Origin: Gemmatimonadota bacterium
GTDB lineage: Bacteria > Gemmatimonadota > Gemmatimonadetes > Palauibacterales > Palauibacteraceae
Assembly (NCBI GenBank): GCA_013042495.1
Contig: JABDQB010000073.1
Location: forward strand, 1 to 9,761
Length of the DNA: 9,761 bases
Direction: 5' to 3'
Position 1 is the first letter of the stretch, and every line of letters begins with the position of its first letter. Under the pieces are notes generated by a model. The model was not told the origin of the DNA, searched no databases, and saw only the letters and a program-made list of their open reading frames with translations. Positions 1 through 6,347 of the stretch are shown piece by piece. Made by a program: the position numbers and the translations under genes.

Positions 1-1
1 C

Positions 2-655
2 TCGGGAGCCGGCAGGAGTACCCTGGTGGACCTGCTGCCGCGGTTCATGGATCCGACGGCCGGGCGGATCACGATGGACGGCCGCGACGTGAAGGACATG
101 CCGCTCGGGGCCCTCCGGTCGCTGTTCGGGGTGGTGAGCCAGGAAACCGTGATCTTCCACGAGACGGTGCGGGCCAACGTGAGCTACGGCGAGGAGCGTC
201 CGGAAGAGGAGATTTGGGAAGCGATCCGCGCGGCCAATGCCGAGGACTTCATCGCGGAATTGCCCGAGGGCATCGACACTGTGCTGGGCGACCGAGGCGT
301 CCGTCTCTCGGGTGGGCAGCGTCAGAGGGTGGGTATAGCTCGGGCCATTCTGCGCGATCCTCCTCTGCTCATTCTCGACGAGGCCACGTCGTCCCTCGAT
401 ACGGAGTCGGAGCAGCTGATTCAGGCCGCGCTGGAGCGGCTCCTGGCGGGACGCACGGTATTCGTGATTGCGCACCGCCTCTCCACGATCAGAGGGGCGA
501 ATCGAATCCTCGCGCTGGAGGACGGTCTCCTCGTGGAGTCGGGGACCCACGACGAACTGTACGAGGCGGACGGCCTGTACCGGCGCCTCAGCGACCTTCA
601 GTACGCCCCGGGGTTGGCGGCGGAGCCCCCTCGATCGGGTTCCAGCGAAGACTAG
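2..655 (+). CDS. ABC exporter ATPase domain (MsbA-like), C-terminal fragment
   Basis: This is the nucleotide-binding domain of an ABC exporter, cut at its 5' end by the window edge; the membrane domain lies outside. The open frame starts at base 2, inside the Walker A loop, which reads SGAGRST (bases 2-22). Next come a Q-loop VVSQE (Gln at 140-142), the signature LSGGQRQR (from 305), Walker B LLILDEA (365-385) and the H-loop VIAHR (His at 473-475). The order and spacing match fused half-transporters of the MsbA/lipid-export type. The Walker A residue that is normally Lys is Arg (agg, 14-16), which is unusual because this Lys contacts the ATP phosphates; all other motifs look intact. The flanking lipid A genes make export of lipid A or a similar glycolipid the likeliest role. 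The substrate is inferred from context, and other multidrug-type exporters share these motifs. The TAG stop overlaps the stop of the opposing gene. Confidence 0.93.
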   Translation, partial: SGAGRSTLVDLLPRFMDPTAGRITMDGRDVKDMPLGALRSLFGVVSQETVIFHETVRANVSYGEERPEEEIWEAIRAANAEDFIAELPEGIDTVLGDRGVRLSGGQRQRVGIARAILRDPPLLILDEATSSLDTESEQLIQAALERLLAGRTVFVIAHRLSTIRGANRILALEDGLLVESGTHDELYEADGLYRRLSDLQYAPGLAAEPPRSGSSED

Positions 656-1467
656 GCGGCAGGCGGGGGGTCGGGAGGCGCAGCGTAGCCCCGTTCCAGC
701 TGGTCCCAATCGTCCAGCGCCTCGGTCAGTCCCAGCTTGTCCAACGAACGCCTCAGGCGTCTGAGGTTGGCCCGGGCGCGCCTTTCGGGCGCGCCACCCG
801 CCACGACCGCCACCCGGTCCAGGTCAATCACGATGGCCGGCCCGTCGCCTTCTTCCGAGACCAGGATGTTGTGCGCATTGAGGTCGGCGTGGATGCCGCC
901 AGCTTCGTGAAACACCCGGATCGCCCGGCCCATGGATTCGAGGACACGGGTCCGGGACGGTTCCGACGCCGCGGCGAGGACTACGGCCGCTGGCGGGGCC
1001 TTCGGGATGCGCCGGGTAACCAGGCACGCCTCATATCCGGGACGGACGATGGACTGAACGGCGGCCAGAGCCTCCGGCACGGGGGCCCCGCGTCGTCGAA
1101 GGCGGTGGGTGGACACGAGCTCGGAAATAGCCCGGTTCCCCAGGAAATAGCGGCGCCGATTGAACGTCTCTACCCAGCCGCCGCGTCGATAGGGGCGGAC
1201 TACGGCTTCTCCAAGCGGTCCGGCCGTGACGACCCGGATACCGCCGCGTCCTCCACGGACGGGATCTTCGAAGCCCTGGCGCGCCTCGGGAAGCGACAAC
1301 CGCGGTGCGTGGACGCAGTCCACCAGCCGGTGCCGGTGAAACGAATCGAGGAAATCGTGGCGCACCACGGCCGTCGTCCGACCGGCTCGGATTACCGTGA
1401 ATTCGCCAGCCATCCATTCGGGAAGGTGAGCGCCCATCCACAGAAGATGACATGAAAGCCGTGGCAA
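652..1467 (-). CDS. Kdo kinase-like protein (KdkA/WaaP-type LPS kinase family)
   Basis: This 271-residue protein resembles the 3-deoxy-D-manno-octulosonic acid kinase and LPS core kinase family, which phosphorylates Kdo or heptose of the inner core at the cytoplasmic face. Visible features in order are a glycine-rich N-lobe (RGGRGG, 71-76), YRRGGW (93-98) followed by an RRRYF segment, a GAPVPEAL turn (127-134), the catalytic loop HADLNAHN (193-200) and the metal-binding IDLDR (214-218). HxDLNxHN plus IDxDR is characteristic of KdkA-like kinases. The frame opens at a TTG (1467) with a weak AGAAGG-like site about 8 bases upstream. An ATG at 1437 would give a 261-residue form and is a real alternative start. 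The gene is convergent with the ABC ATPase and divergent from the GT4 gene; the 76-base gap holds no convincing promoter. Family assignment is firm, but the exact sugar acceptor is inferred. Confidence 0.85.
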   Translation of the reverse strand: MPRLSCHLLWMGAHLPEWMAGEFTVIRAGRTTAVVRHDFLDSFHRHRLVDCVHAPRLSLPEARQGFEDPVRGGRGGIRVVTAGPLGEAVVRPYRRGGWVETFNRRRYFLGNRAISELVSTHRLRRRGAPVPEALAAVQSIVRPGYEACLVTRRIPKAPPAAVVLAAASEPSRTRVLESMGRAIRVFHEAGGIHADLNAHNILVSEEGDGPAIVIDLDRVAVVAGGAPERRARANLRRLRRSLDKLGLTEALDDWDQLERGYAAPPDPPPAA

Positions 1468-1543
1468 CGCGACGACCCTTCTCGTTCAGCCTGCCTGCGC
1501 TTACTTTGCCGATCATGACGAGAGTATCCCTGCGGAGACCGAT

Positions 1544-2635
1544 GTGACCCGTCCGCCGCTCCGAGTTCTCCACATCGAGTCCGGGCACGAATGGCGCCTT
1601 ACCCGGAACCAGGTAGCGCTATTGGTGGACGGGCTTCGCCGCGTACCCAGAGTTCGGCAAACCGTGGCCACCCTGGAGCATTCCCGCCTGGAGAGAGCCG
1701 CCCGGGAAATGGGCGTCCCCGTGATCTCTCTTCCATGGTCGGTGGGGGCCGACCCCCGTGCCCTGCGCACCCTGGCCCGGTATGCACGCCGTCGCTGGGA
1801 TGTCGTCCACGTACATGACACGCATGCTCTCCGGTTGATGACATATCTGGCGGCCCTGGAAGGCTCCATGAGTCGGATCATCGCGAGTCGTCGGAGCGTC
1901 GCGCCGCCGCGCTCAGCCTGGAAGTGGCGCCGCGCCCACCTCGTACTGGCTGTCTCGGGATCAGCTCGTGATTCCTTGATCGCCGCGGGGGTCGAGCGCT
2001 CGCGAATCAATGTGGTGCCAGAGGGGGTGGACGCGGCGGGTCTGGACGACCAGGAACCCGGGAAACTGCGCGATACGGCGGGAGCCAGGCCGGATGAGTT
2101 CCTCATCGGTTCCCTGGCGGCACTGGGCCCGGACAGGGATCACCTCACGTTGCTCCGGGCCGCGTCGCTGGTCGTGGAGAAGCACCCGAACGCCAGGTTC
2201 GCGATCTTTGGGGAAGGTCCGGAACGAGCCCGACTCGAGGGCATGATCGAAAAGCTGGACCTGGAAGGGTGGGTCTGTCTGCCCGGATATCTGGAGGGTG
2301 CCCGGCGGTCGCTCGTAGACCTGGACTTGTTCGCCATGCCGTCACTCCGGGAGGAACTGTCCACCGGCTGTCTCGAGGCGATGTGGGTCGGCGTTCCGGT
2401 CGTCATGACCGCTGTTGGCGACGGCAGGCTTCGAGCGGAGGGAATCGAGCCGGTACGCCCGGGCAATCACGCCGCCCTGGCGGCGGCGATAAACCGGTTC
2501 ATCGAAGAGCCCGATCACCGGGCGCGCGCGCGGGACCGGGCGAGGAGGTACGCCCGCTCTCACGGGGCCCAGTCGATGGTCGCGGCGACCCTGGCATCGT
2601 ATGAATCCGTGTCGCGGACGGGTCGCCCGAGCTGA
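1544..2635 (+). CDS. Glycosyltransferase family 4 (GT-B, LPS-core type)
   Basis: This 363-residue GT-B glycosyltransferase resembles retaining GT4/WaaG-like enzymes that move a sugar from a nucleotide donor onto lipid A/core or another glycolipid. The N-terminal Rossmann half begins RVLHIESG and contains WDVVHVHDTHAL (85-96). A linker reads VVPEGVD (157-163). The C-terminal donor half has FAIFGEGPE (219-227), LPGYLEG (246-252), and the Glu pair of the E-x7-E donor site at 270 and 278, followed by AMWVGVPVV. The GTG start at 1544 has GGAG at 1534-1537, six bases upstream; the ATG two bases earlier hits a stop at once. The TGA stop overlaps the next ATG by one base, so translation is probably coupled to the acyltransferase gene. 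The donor and acceptor sugars cannot be read from the sequence. Confidence 0.92.
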   Translation: MTRPPLRVLHIESGHEWRLTRNQVALLVDGLRRVPRVRQTVATLEHSRLERAAREMGVPVISLPWSVGADPRALRTLARYARRRWDVVHVHDTHALRLMTYLAALEGSMSRIIASRRSVAPPRSAWKWRRAHLVLAVSGSARDSLIAAGVERSRINVVPEGVDAAGLDDQEPGKLRDTAGARPDEFLIGSLAALGPDRDHLTLLRAASLVVEKHPNARFAIFGEGPERARLEGMIEKLDLEGWVCLPGYLEGARRSLVDLDLFAMPSLREELSTGCLEAMWVGVPVVMTAVGDGRLRAEGIEPVRPGNHAALAAAINRFIEEPDHRARARDRARRYARSHGAQSMVAATLASYESVSRTGRPS

Positions 2636-3522
2636 TGAAGCCACGCGATCTGCTCGAGTACGTTCCGGCACGGATGGCCGAAGCCGCGCTCGGGGCCTTG
2701 CCGGCGGGCCCGGCGGATCGCCTCGGCCTGGCAGCCGGTAGCGGCGCGTGGAGACTGGGGACGCGCCGCGCCACCGTGGAACGGCAGATCGCCGCGTCCT
2801 TTCCGTCCCGGGCCCCGCAGTGGGTCGATCAGATCACCCGGGCGTGCTACCGGCATTTCGGCCGTGAAATCGCGGCCATAGCCCGCATTGGTCGGTACGG
2901 AGGGCAGCACCTGCTCCCGCGTGTTGCGGATGGGGACGTGGCCGTTGCGTTGCACCGGGAGGTCACCGGGGGTGGCGGCGCCATCATCGTGACCGGGCAC
3001 GTTGGGAACTGGGAAGCAGCCGGCGCATTCCTGGCCGCGGCCGGATTGCCGATGGCGGCTGTCGTCAAGCGGCAGCGCAACCCGGCCTTCAACGATCGGA
3101 TGCTAGAAACGCGACGCCGGTCGGGCGTCGAGCCGATCTACATGCAGGACGCGCGCACGCGAATCCCGGAAGCGCTGCGCGCGGGCAAGACCGTCGCGCT
3201 CGTGGCCGACCAGGACGCCGGCGAGCGGGGGCTGTTCGTGCCGTTCCTCGGCCGTGACGCATCGACGTTCCGCGGACCGGCGCGTCTCGCGCTTTCGCAG
3301 GACGTGCCGCTATTCTTCGGCGCGGCCGTGAGGGTCGGTTCCGGCTACGGTTGGGTTCTGGAGGAGATTCAAAGGCCCGACCCCGGAGCGAATGCCGAGC
3401 GGGAGTTTACACGGCGCTGGGTCGGCCGGCTGGAAGTACAGGTCCGCTTGCGCCCGGAGCAGTATTTCTGGTTCCATCGGCGCTGGAAGACCCGGCCCAC
3501 GGGAACGACCGCCGGGGACTGA
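2635..3522 (+). CDS. Lysophospholipid/lipid A acyltransferase, LpxL/HtrB family
   Basis: This 295-residue protein belongs to the LpxL/LpxM (HtrB) family, which adds secondary acyl chains from acyl-ACP to Kdo-lipid A at the inner membrane. The catalytic H-x4-E box is HVGNWE (122-127), preceded by GGGAIIVTG. Further family blocks are VALVADQDAG (187-196), FVPFLGR (201-207), TFRGPARLA (211-219), and the C-terminal RPEQYFWFHRRWKTRP (273-288), nearly the family consensus. Length is close to the usual 290-310. No clear N-terminal membrane anchor is seen; the first 35 residues are only mildly hydrophobic, so attachment may be peripheral. The ATG overlaps the GT4 stop by one base and no strong Shine-Dalgarno is present, which suggests coupling. 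The acyl chain and the position acylated are unknown. Confidence 0.93.
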   Translation: MKPRDLLEYVPARMAEAALGALPAGPADRLGLAAGSGAWRLGTRRATVERQIAASFPSRAPQWVDQITRACYRHFGREIAAIARIGRYGGQHLLPRVADGDVAVALHREVTGGGGAIIVTGHVGNWEAAGAFLAAAGLPMAAVVKRQRNPAFNDRMLETRRRSGVEPIYMQDARTRIPEALRAGKTVALVADQDAGERGLFVPFLGRDASTFRGPARLALSQDVPLFFGAAVRVGSGYGWVLEEIQRPDPGANAEREFTRRWVGRLEVQVRLRPEQYFWFHRRWKTRPTGTTAGD

Positions 3523-3540
3523 CGGTAACATTGGAAAACG

Positions 3541-3571
3541 TGCCTCTCGAAATCGTGAAGTTCGGGAGGCA
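3541..3571 (+). other. RNA hairpin upstream of the GT2 gene
   Basis: An 11-bp stem forms between 3541-3551 (TGCCTCTCGAA) and 3561-3571 (TTCGGGAGGCA), with one T-G wobble and a nine-base loop. It sits in the only sizeable gap of the otherwise overlapping 1544-6187 gene run. No T-tract follows, so a simple intrinsic terminator is unlikely. A second small stem follows at 3572-3583 (TCGG, GATA loop, CCGA). The first stem's 3' arm (TTCGG, 3561-3565) can instead pair with CCGAA at 3580-3584, next to the ribosome binding site. Possible roles are transcript processing or stability, attenuation, or translational control. The pairing is seen directly; the function is inferred. Confidence 0.5.
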
Positions 3572-3582
3572 TCGGGATACCG

Positions 3583-3589
3583 AAAGGAG
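3583..3589 (+). promoter_or_regulatory. Ribosome binding site with ambiguous start for the GT2 gene
   Basis: AAAGGAG is a good Shine-Dalgarno. It lies only two bases before the ATG at 3592 and eleven bases before an in-frame GTG at 3601. Neither spacing is ideal. A GTG start would give a protein beginning MIYVTLPVHNE, which matches the usual compact start of GT2 enzymes. Confidence 0.55.
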
Positions 3590-3591
3590 CG

Positions 3592-4353
3592 ATGCGAGAC
3601 GTGATTTACGTCACGCTTCCTGTACATAACGAAGAGCACACGATTGGCGTGCTGATGTGGAAGATCCGGAAAGTGTTCGCGGAGCTTGGCCGCGACTTCC
3701 GGATTCTCGTCGTCGACGACGCGTCTACGGACGGGACCGCGGACGTGCTCGAGCCCTATCGGCGGGTTCTTCCCCTCACCGTATTCCGGCACGCGACGCG
3801 GCGGGGATATGCCGCGTCCCTCGAACGGCTCATCCGGGAGGCGGCGACGATGTCCCGGTATCCGAAGCGGGACGCCGTTCTGGTGATGCAGGCAGACTTC
3901 ACGGACGGACCTGAGATGATCCCGGAGATGCTACGGCGTTTTCAGGGAGGAGCCGACCTGGTCGCCGGCAAGTCCGTGAACGTCCGCGAGGCGCCCCGCG
4001 CGGTCCGCTTCGCGCGCCTGGGCGCCGGTATGATCGTGAAACCACAGGCGACGGCTCCGGACGTGGACGATCCCTTCTGTGGGTTCCGCCTGTATCGACT
4101 GGTGGCTCTGAAGAGGGCCCTGAAGGACGTGCCGAACGGCGCCGCGATGCTGCACCACGAAGGCTGGGCCTGCAGCCTGGAGCTACTCTCTGCGGTCACG
4201 CCGCACCTCCGAAGCGCGACCCAGGTGGATATCGCCACGGATTACACCCGGCGTTATCGGCGGAGCCGTTTCCGGGCGGTCTCGACCCTGTGGGGTCTCT
4301 TGAAGGCGTCGCGTGACCCCCGTCTCCGCCGCCCGGCCGAGGGCCAGGCGTGA
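3592..4353 (+). CDS. Glycosyltransferase family 2 (GT-A, dolichol-phosphate-mannose-synthase-like)
   Basis: This 253-residue single-domain GT-A enzyme of family 2 probably transfers a sugar from a nucleotide donor onto a lipid carrier or the LPS. The N-terminus carries TLPVHNEE (8-15) and the nucleotide-binding VVDDASTDGT (40-49). The metal-site region reads MQADFTDGPE (99-108), where many relatives have a DAD-type motif; the first Asp is Gln here. DPFCGFRLYR (160-169) and the GWACSLELL segment (191-199) fit the acceptor region. There are no C-terminal membrane helices. The start may be ATG 3592 or GTG 3601. The stop shares GTGA with the next gene's GTG start (four-base overlap). It lies inside the lipid A/core gene run, so an envelope glycolipid substrate is likely but not shown. 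Confidence 0.9.
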   Translation: MRDVIYVTLPVHNEEHTIGVLMWKIRKVFAELGRDFRILVVDDASTDGTADVLEPYRRVLPLTVFRHATRRGYAASLERLIREAATMSRYPKRDAVLVMQADFTDGPEMIPEMLRRFQGGADLVAGKSVNVREAPRAVRFARLGAGMIVKPQATAPDVDDPFCGFRLYRLVALKRALKDVPNGAAMLHHEGWACSLELLSAVTPHLRSATQVDIATDYTRRYRRSRFRAVSTLWGLLKASRDPRLRRPAEGQA

Positions 4354-5228
4354 CTTCGGGCAGGGTCCGCCGGACCGTTCTCGTCCTTCCGGTTCTGTTC
4401 TGCCTTGCCGGCCCGCCGCCTGCCGGTGCCCAATCCCCGGTATCAGATGTCGATCCAGTCGGGGCGTGGCGCTTTCCCGTCGGGGAGCGCATGGAGTTCT
4501 CGGTCAACTGGGGTCGGGTGCGTCTGGGCGAGGGATCGATCGAGGTCGAGGCCATCGATTCGATCGATGGCGTGGAGGGATACCGGGTCGCCATGGAGGC
4601 CTGGGGCGGCCCGCCATTCTACCGTGTGCAGGACCGCCAGGTCAGCTGGATCCGCCCGCGGCCCCTCAGTTCGATCCGTTTCGAGCAGCGGCTGAGTGAG
4701 GGAAGCTACAAGCGCGACACCCGGTACTCGTTCGACCTGGAGGCCATGACGTACGACCGGCACGACATCGTGGACGGCGAGTGGAGCGCCCGTGCCGAAG
4801 AGACGGATATCGCGATCCTCGAAGGTGCGCTGGACGACGTGTCCTTCCTGTTCTTCGCGCGGCTGCTTCCGCTCGAGGTTGGCCAGCGCTACGAATTCGA
4901 TCGCTACTTCAAGGAATCGGGCAATCCGGTCGTCATCGAGGTCCTTCGGCGGGAAGAGATCCGGGTCCCCGCGGGCACGTTTCAGACGATCGTAGTGCGG
5001 CCGATCATTCAAACCGGCGGAGCGTTCGGCGACGGCGGCGAGGCCGAACTCTACCTGACCGACGATGAGCACCGTGCGATCGTCCGCCTGAAGACGAGCA
5101 TGGCGGTCGGGTCCGGCAACCTTTTCCTCACGAAATACGAGCCAGGAGACGGGGCGCTGATTCCGATCGATTCCGCAGCAGCGGCGGCTTCCGGGAATCC
5201 GGCCGATGCCGGGGAGAAGCTGCCATGA
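4350..5228 (+). CDS. Secreted DUF3108 domain protein
   Basis: This 292-residue protein has a Sec signal peptide: basic MTSGRVRR, a hydrophobic stretch (about 9-20), and likely cleavage after PAGA near residue 27. The mature part is predicted to be mostly beta-strand and matches the DUF3108 pattern. It opens FPVGERMEFSVNWGRVRLGEG (43-62), passes through an ESGNPVVIEVLRREEIRVPAGTFQT region (189-213), and ends with AIVRLKTSMAVGSGNLFLTKYEP (243-265). DUF3108 proteins are periplasmic or outer-membrane-associated and of unknown biochemical function. The start is GTG 4350, overlapping the GT2 stop by four bases; the 3' end overlaps the next ATG by four bases (ATGA). Tight coupling to LPS-type genes suggests a role in the envelope, which is an inference from position. 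Confidence 0.85.
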   Translation: MTSGRVRRTVLVLPVLFCLAGPPPAGAQSPVSDVDPVGAWRFPVGERMEFSVNWGRVRLGEGSIEVEAIDSIDGVEGYRVAMEAWGGPPFYRVQDRQVSWIRPRPLSSIRFEQRLSEGSYKRDTRYSFDLEAMTYDRHDIVDGEWSARAEETDIAILEGALDDVSFLFFARLLPLEVGQRYEFDRYFKESGNPVVIEVLRREEIRVPAGTFQTIVVRPIIQTGGAFGDGGEAELYLTDDEHRAIVRLKTSMAVGSGNLFLTKYEPGDGALIPIDSAAAAASGNPADAGEKLP

Positions 5229-6187
5229 GCGATCCGCCGGACCCGAGGCAGGGAGTCCGCCGCATCCCCGTGGGGGAGCGCTCGAACAAAGTGTCATCCG
5301 GCGACTTCGCCGGACCGCCCCCGCCGGACCCCGACGTCTCGTTCCAGCGGTTCTACGACTCACTGCCGCACATCCTGGCGGCCGATTCGCTTCGAGCGGT
5401 GGCGAGCGGGATCGCATCCGCCGTCGCTCGCGACCGTGCGATCGTCTGGATGCTCGGCGGTCACGTGGTGAAGACCGGTCTCTCTCTCGTTCTAATCGAC
5501 CTCATGGAGAGGGGCGCGGTTACTCACCTCGCGGTGAACGGGGCCACGGTGATTCACGACTACGAGACCTGTCGCTGGGGCGGTACGTCGGAGGACGTGG
5601 AGGCAGGCTTGTCGGATGGCACGTTCGGAATGGCGCTCGAGACGGGCCGTGACATGAACATGGCGATCCGGCGGGGAAGGGATGAGGGATTGGGGCTGGG
5701 AGCGGCGCTGGCGGCGGATCTCGATAGCCGGACGGACAATCAGCACCCGGAGCTGTCGCTCATCATGGCGTGCCAGCGGTTGGGCATTCCCCTGTCCGTT
5801 CATGTCGCGGTCGGCTCCGACATCATTCACCAGCACCCCGAGGCCGATGGCGCAGCGATTGGGGAGACCTCGTACGCCGACTTCCTGACCCTCGTGGAGT
5901 CGCTGAAGAGGCTGGACGACGGGGGCGCGGCGGTCAACGTGGGATCGGCCGTGATCCTTCCGGAGGTGTTTCTGAAGGCGCTCACGATTCGTCGAAACGT
6001 TGACGGTGGTGCACCGCGGGGCTTTCTCACTGCCGACTTCGACATGATCCGCCAGTACAGGCCACGCGTGAACGTGGTAGAGCGACCGACGCGCACCGGG
6101 GGCGGGCAGGGCTATCAGATCACCGGCCATCATGAGATCATGGTGCCGCTGCTCGCATGGGCCGTCGCCGAGGAGCTCTCGCGCTGA
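5225..6187 (+). CDS. Uncharacterised protein, possible deoxyhypusine-synthase-like fold
   Basis: This 320-residue cytoplasmic protein has no signal peptide or membrane segment, and I cannot name its function. After a Pro-rich, probably disordered first 40 residues come FYDSLPHILAADS (43-55), WMLGGHVVKTGLS (75-87), HLAVNGATVIHDYE (101-114), VAVGSDIIHQHPEAD (194-208), VNVGSAVILPEVFLKAL (237-253), GFLTADFDMIRQYRP (266-280) and GHHEIMVPLL (301-310). The order of Gly-rich turns, a GSD..H segment and a late G-[ST] block resembles deoxyhypusine synthase and its Rossmann-like fold. The EAVSWGK segment that carries the catalytic Lys in true deoxyhypusine synthase has no counterpart, so the reaction must differ or the resemblance is only structural. 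Several His and Asp residues (H80, H111, H202, H204, H302, H303) could bind metal. GGGGAG (5211-5216) lies eight bases before the ATG, which overlaps the DUF3108 stop. Confidence 0.8.
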   Translation: MSDPPDPRQGVRRIPVGERSNKVSSGDFAGPPPPDPDVSFQRFYDSLPHILAADSLRAVASGIASAVARDRAIVWMLGGHVVKTGLSLVLIDLMERGAVTHLAVNGATVIHDYETCRWGGTSEDVEAGLSDGTFGMALETGRDMNMAIRRGRDEGLGLGAALAADLDSRTDNQHPELSLIMACQRLGIPLSVHVAVGSDIIHQHPEADGAAIGETSYADFLTLVESLKRLDDGGAAVNVGSAVILPEVFLKALTIRRNVDGGAPRGFLTADFDMIRQYRPRVNVVERPTRTGGGQGYQITGHHEIMVPLLAWAVAEELSR

Positions 6188-6237
6188 TTCGCCGAATTCC
6201 CAGTGATATCAAGGAATCTTGGGTCTCCGGGCCTGCT

Positions 6238-6266
6238 TTGCGGCGGCATCCGGGCGCAGGTATATT
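6238..6266 (+). promoter_or_regulatory. Sigma70-like promoter for the small gene at 6348
   Basis: A -35 box TTGCGG (6238-6243) and a -10 box TATATT (6261-6266, five of six to consensus) are separated by exactly 17 bases. Transcription would begin near 6273 and give a leader of about 75 bases with GC-rich potential stems (for example CCCGG 6279-6283 with CCGGG 6287-6291). The AT-rich patch around the -10 stands out from the GC-rich surroundings. This is the best promoter in the window and starts a new unit after the long gene run ending at 6187. Confidence 0.6.
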
Positions 6267-6336
6267 GGGCAGGCAAGCCCCGGCGGCCGGGCGGCTCGAC
6301 GCGAGAGCTGGCGGCACCGGGAGGGATTAAATCAAA

Positions 6337-6345
6337 AAGGAGGAG
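6337..6345 (+). promoter_or_regulatory. Strong ribosome binding site fixing a TTG start
   Basis: AAGGAGGAG, embedded in an A-rich stretch (from about 6328), is a near-perfect anti-16S match, with AGGAGG ending at 6343, four bases before the TTG at 6348. It decides the start of the small gene. The frame is open upstream as far as 6219, but no start there has a comparable site. Confidence 0.8.
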
Positions 6346-6347
6346 CT

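Noticed and set aside
214..1455. A 413-codon plus-strand open frame across the ABC tail and the kinase gene
   Set aside because: It is out of frame with the ABC gene and antisense to the kinase gene, shows no domain motif and is Arg/Gly/Pro-rich as expected of a GC-rich shadow frame.
1468..1543. Possible bidirectional promoter between the kinase and GT4 genes
   Set aside because: Candidate boxes (TTACTT and TATCCC) match consensus poorly and would leave almost no leader; no convincing -35/-10 pair on either strand.
1031..1588. Possible frameshift joining an upstream minus-strand ATG frame to the kinase gene
   Set aside because: The upstream frame has no family motif, and the kinase N-lobe is intact in its own frame, so no frameshift is needed.
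4443..5417. A 324-codon minus-strand open frame opposite the DUF3108 gene
   Set aside because: It is antisense to a well-supported secreted protein gene, has no recognised domain and crosses the next gene's start; a codon-bias shadow.
5225..6187. Naming this gene deoxyhypusine synthase
   Set aside because: The catalytic Lys segment of that enzyme is missing and the resemblance is limited to motif order, so the function was left open.
6186..6218. Possible terminator after the gene ending at 6187
   Set aside because: Only short five-base pairings (ATTCC/GGAAT, GATTC/GAATC) with long loops and no T-tract; too weak to call.
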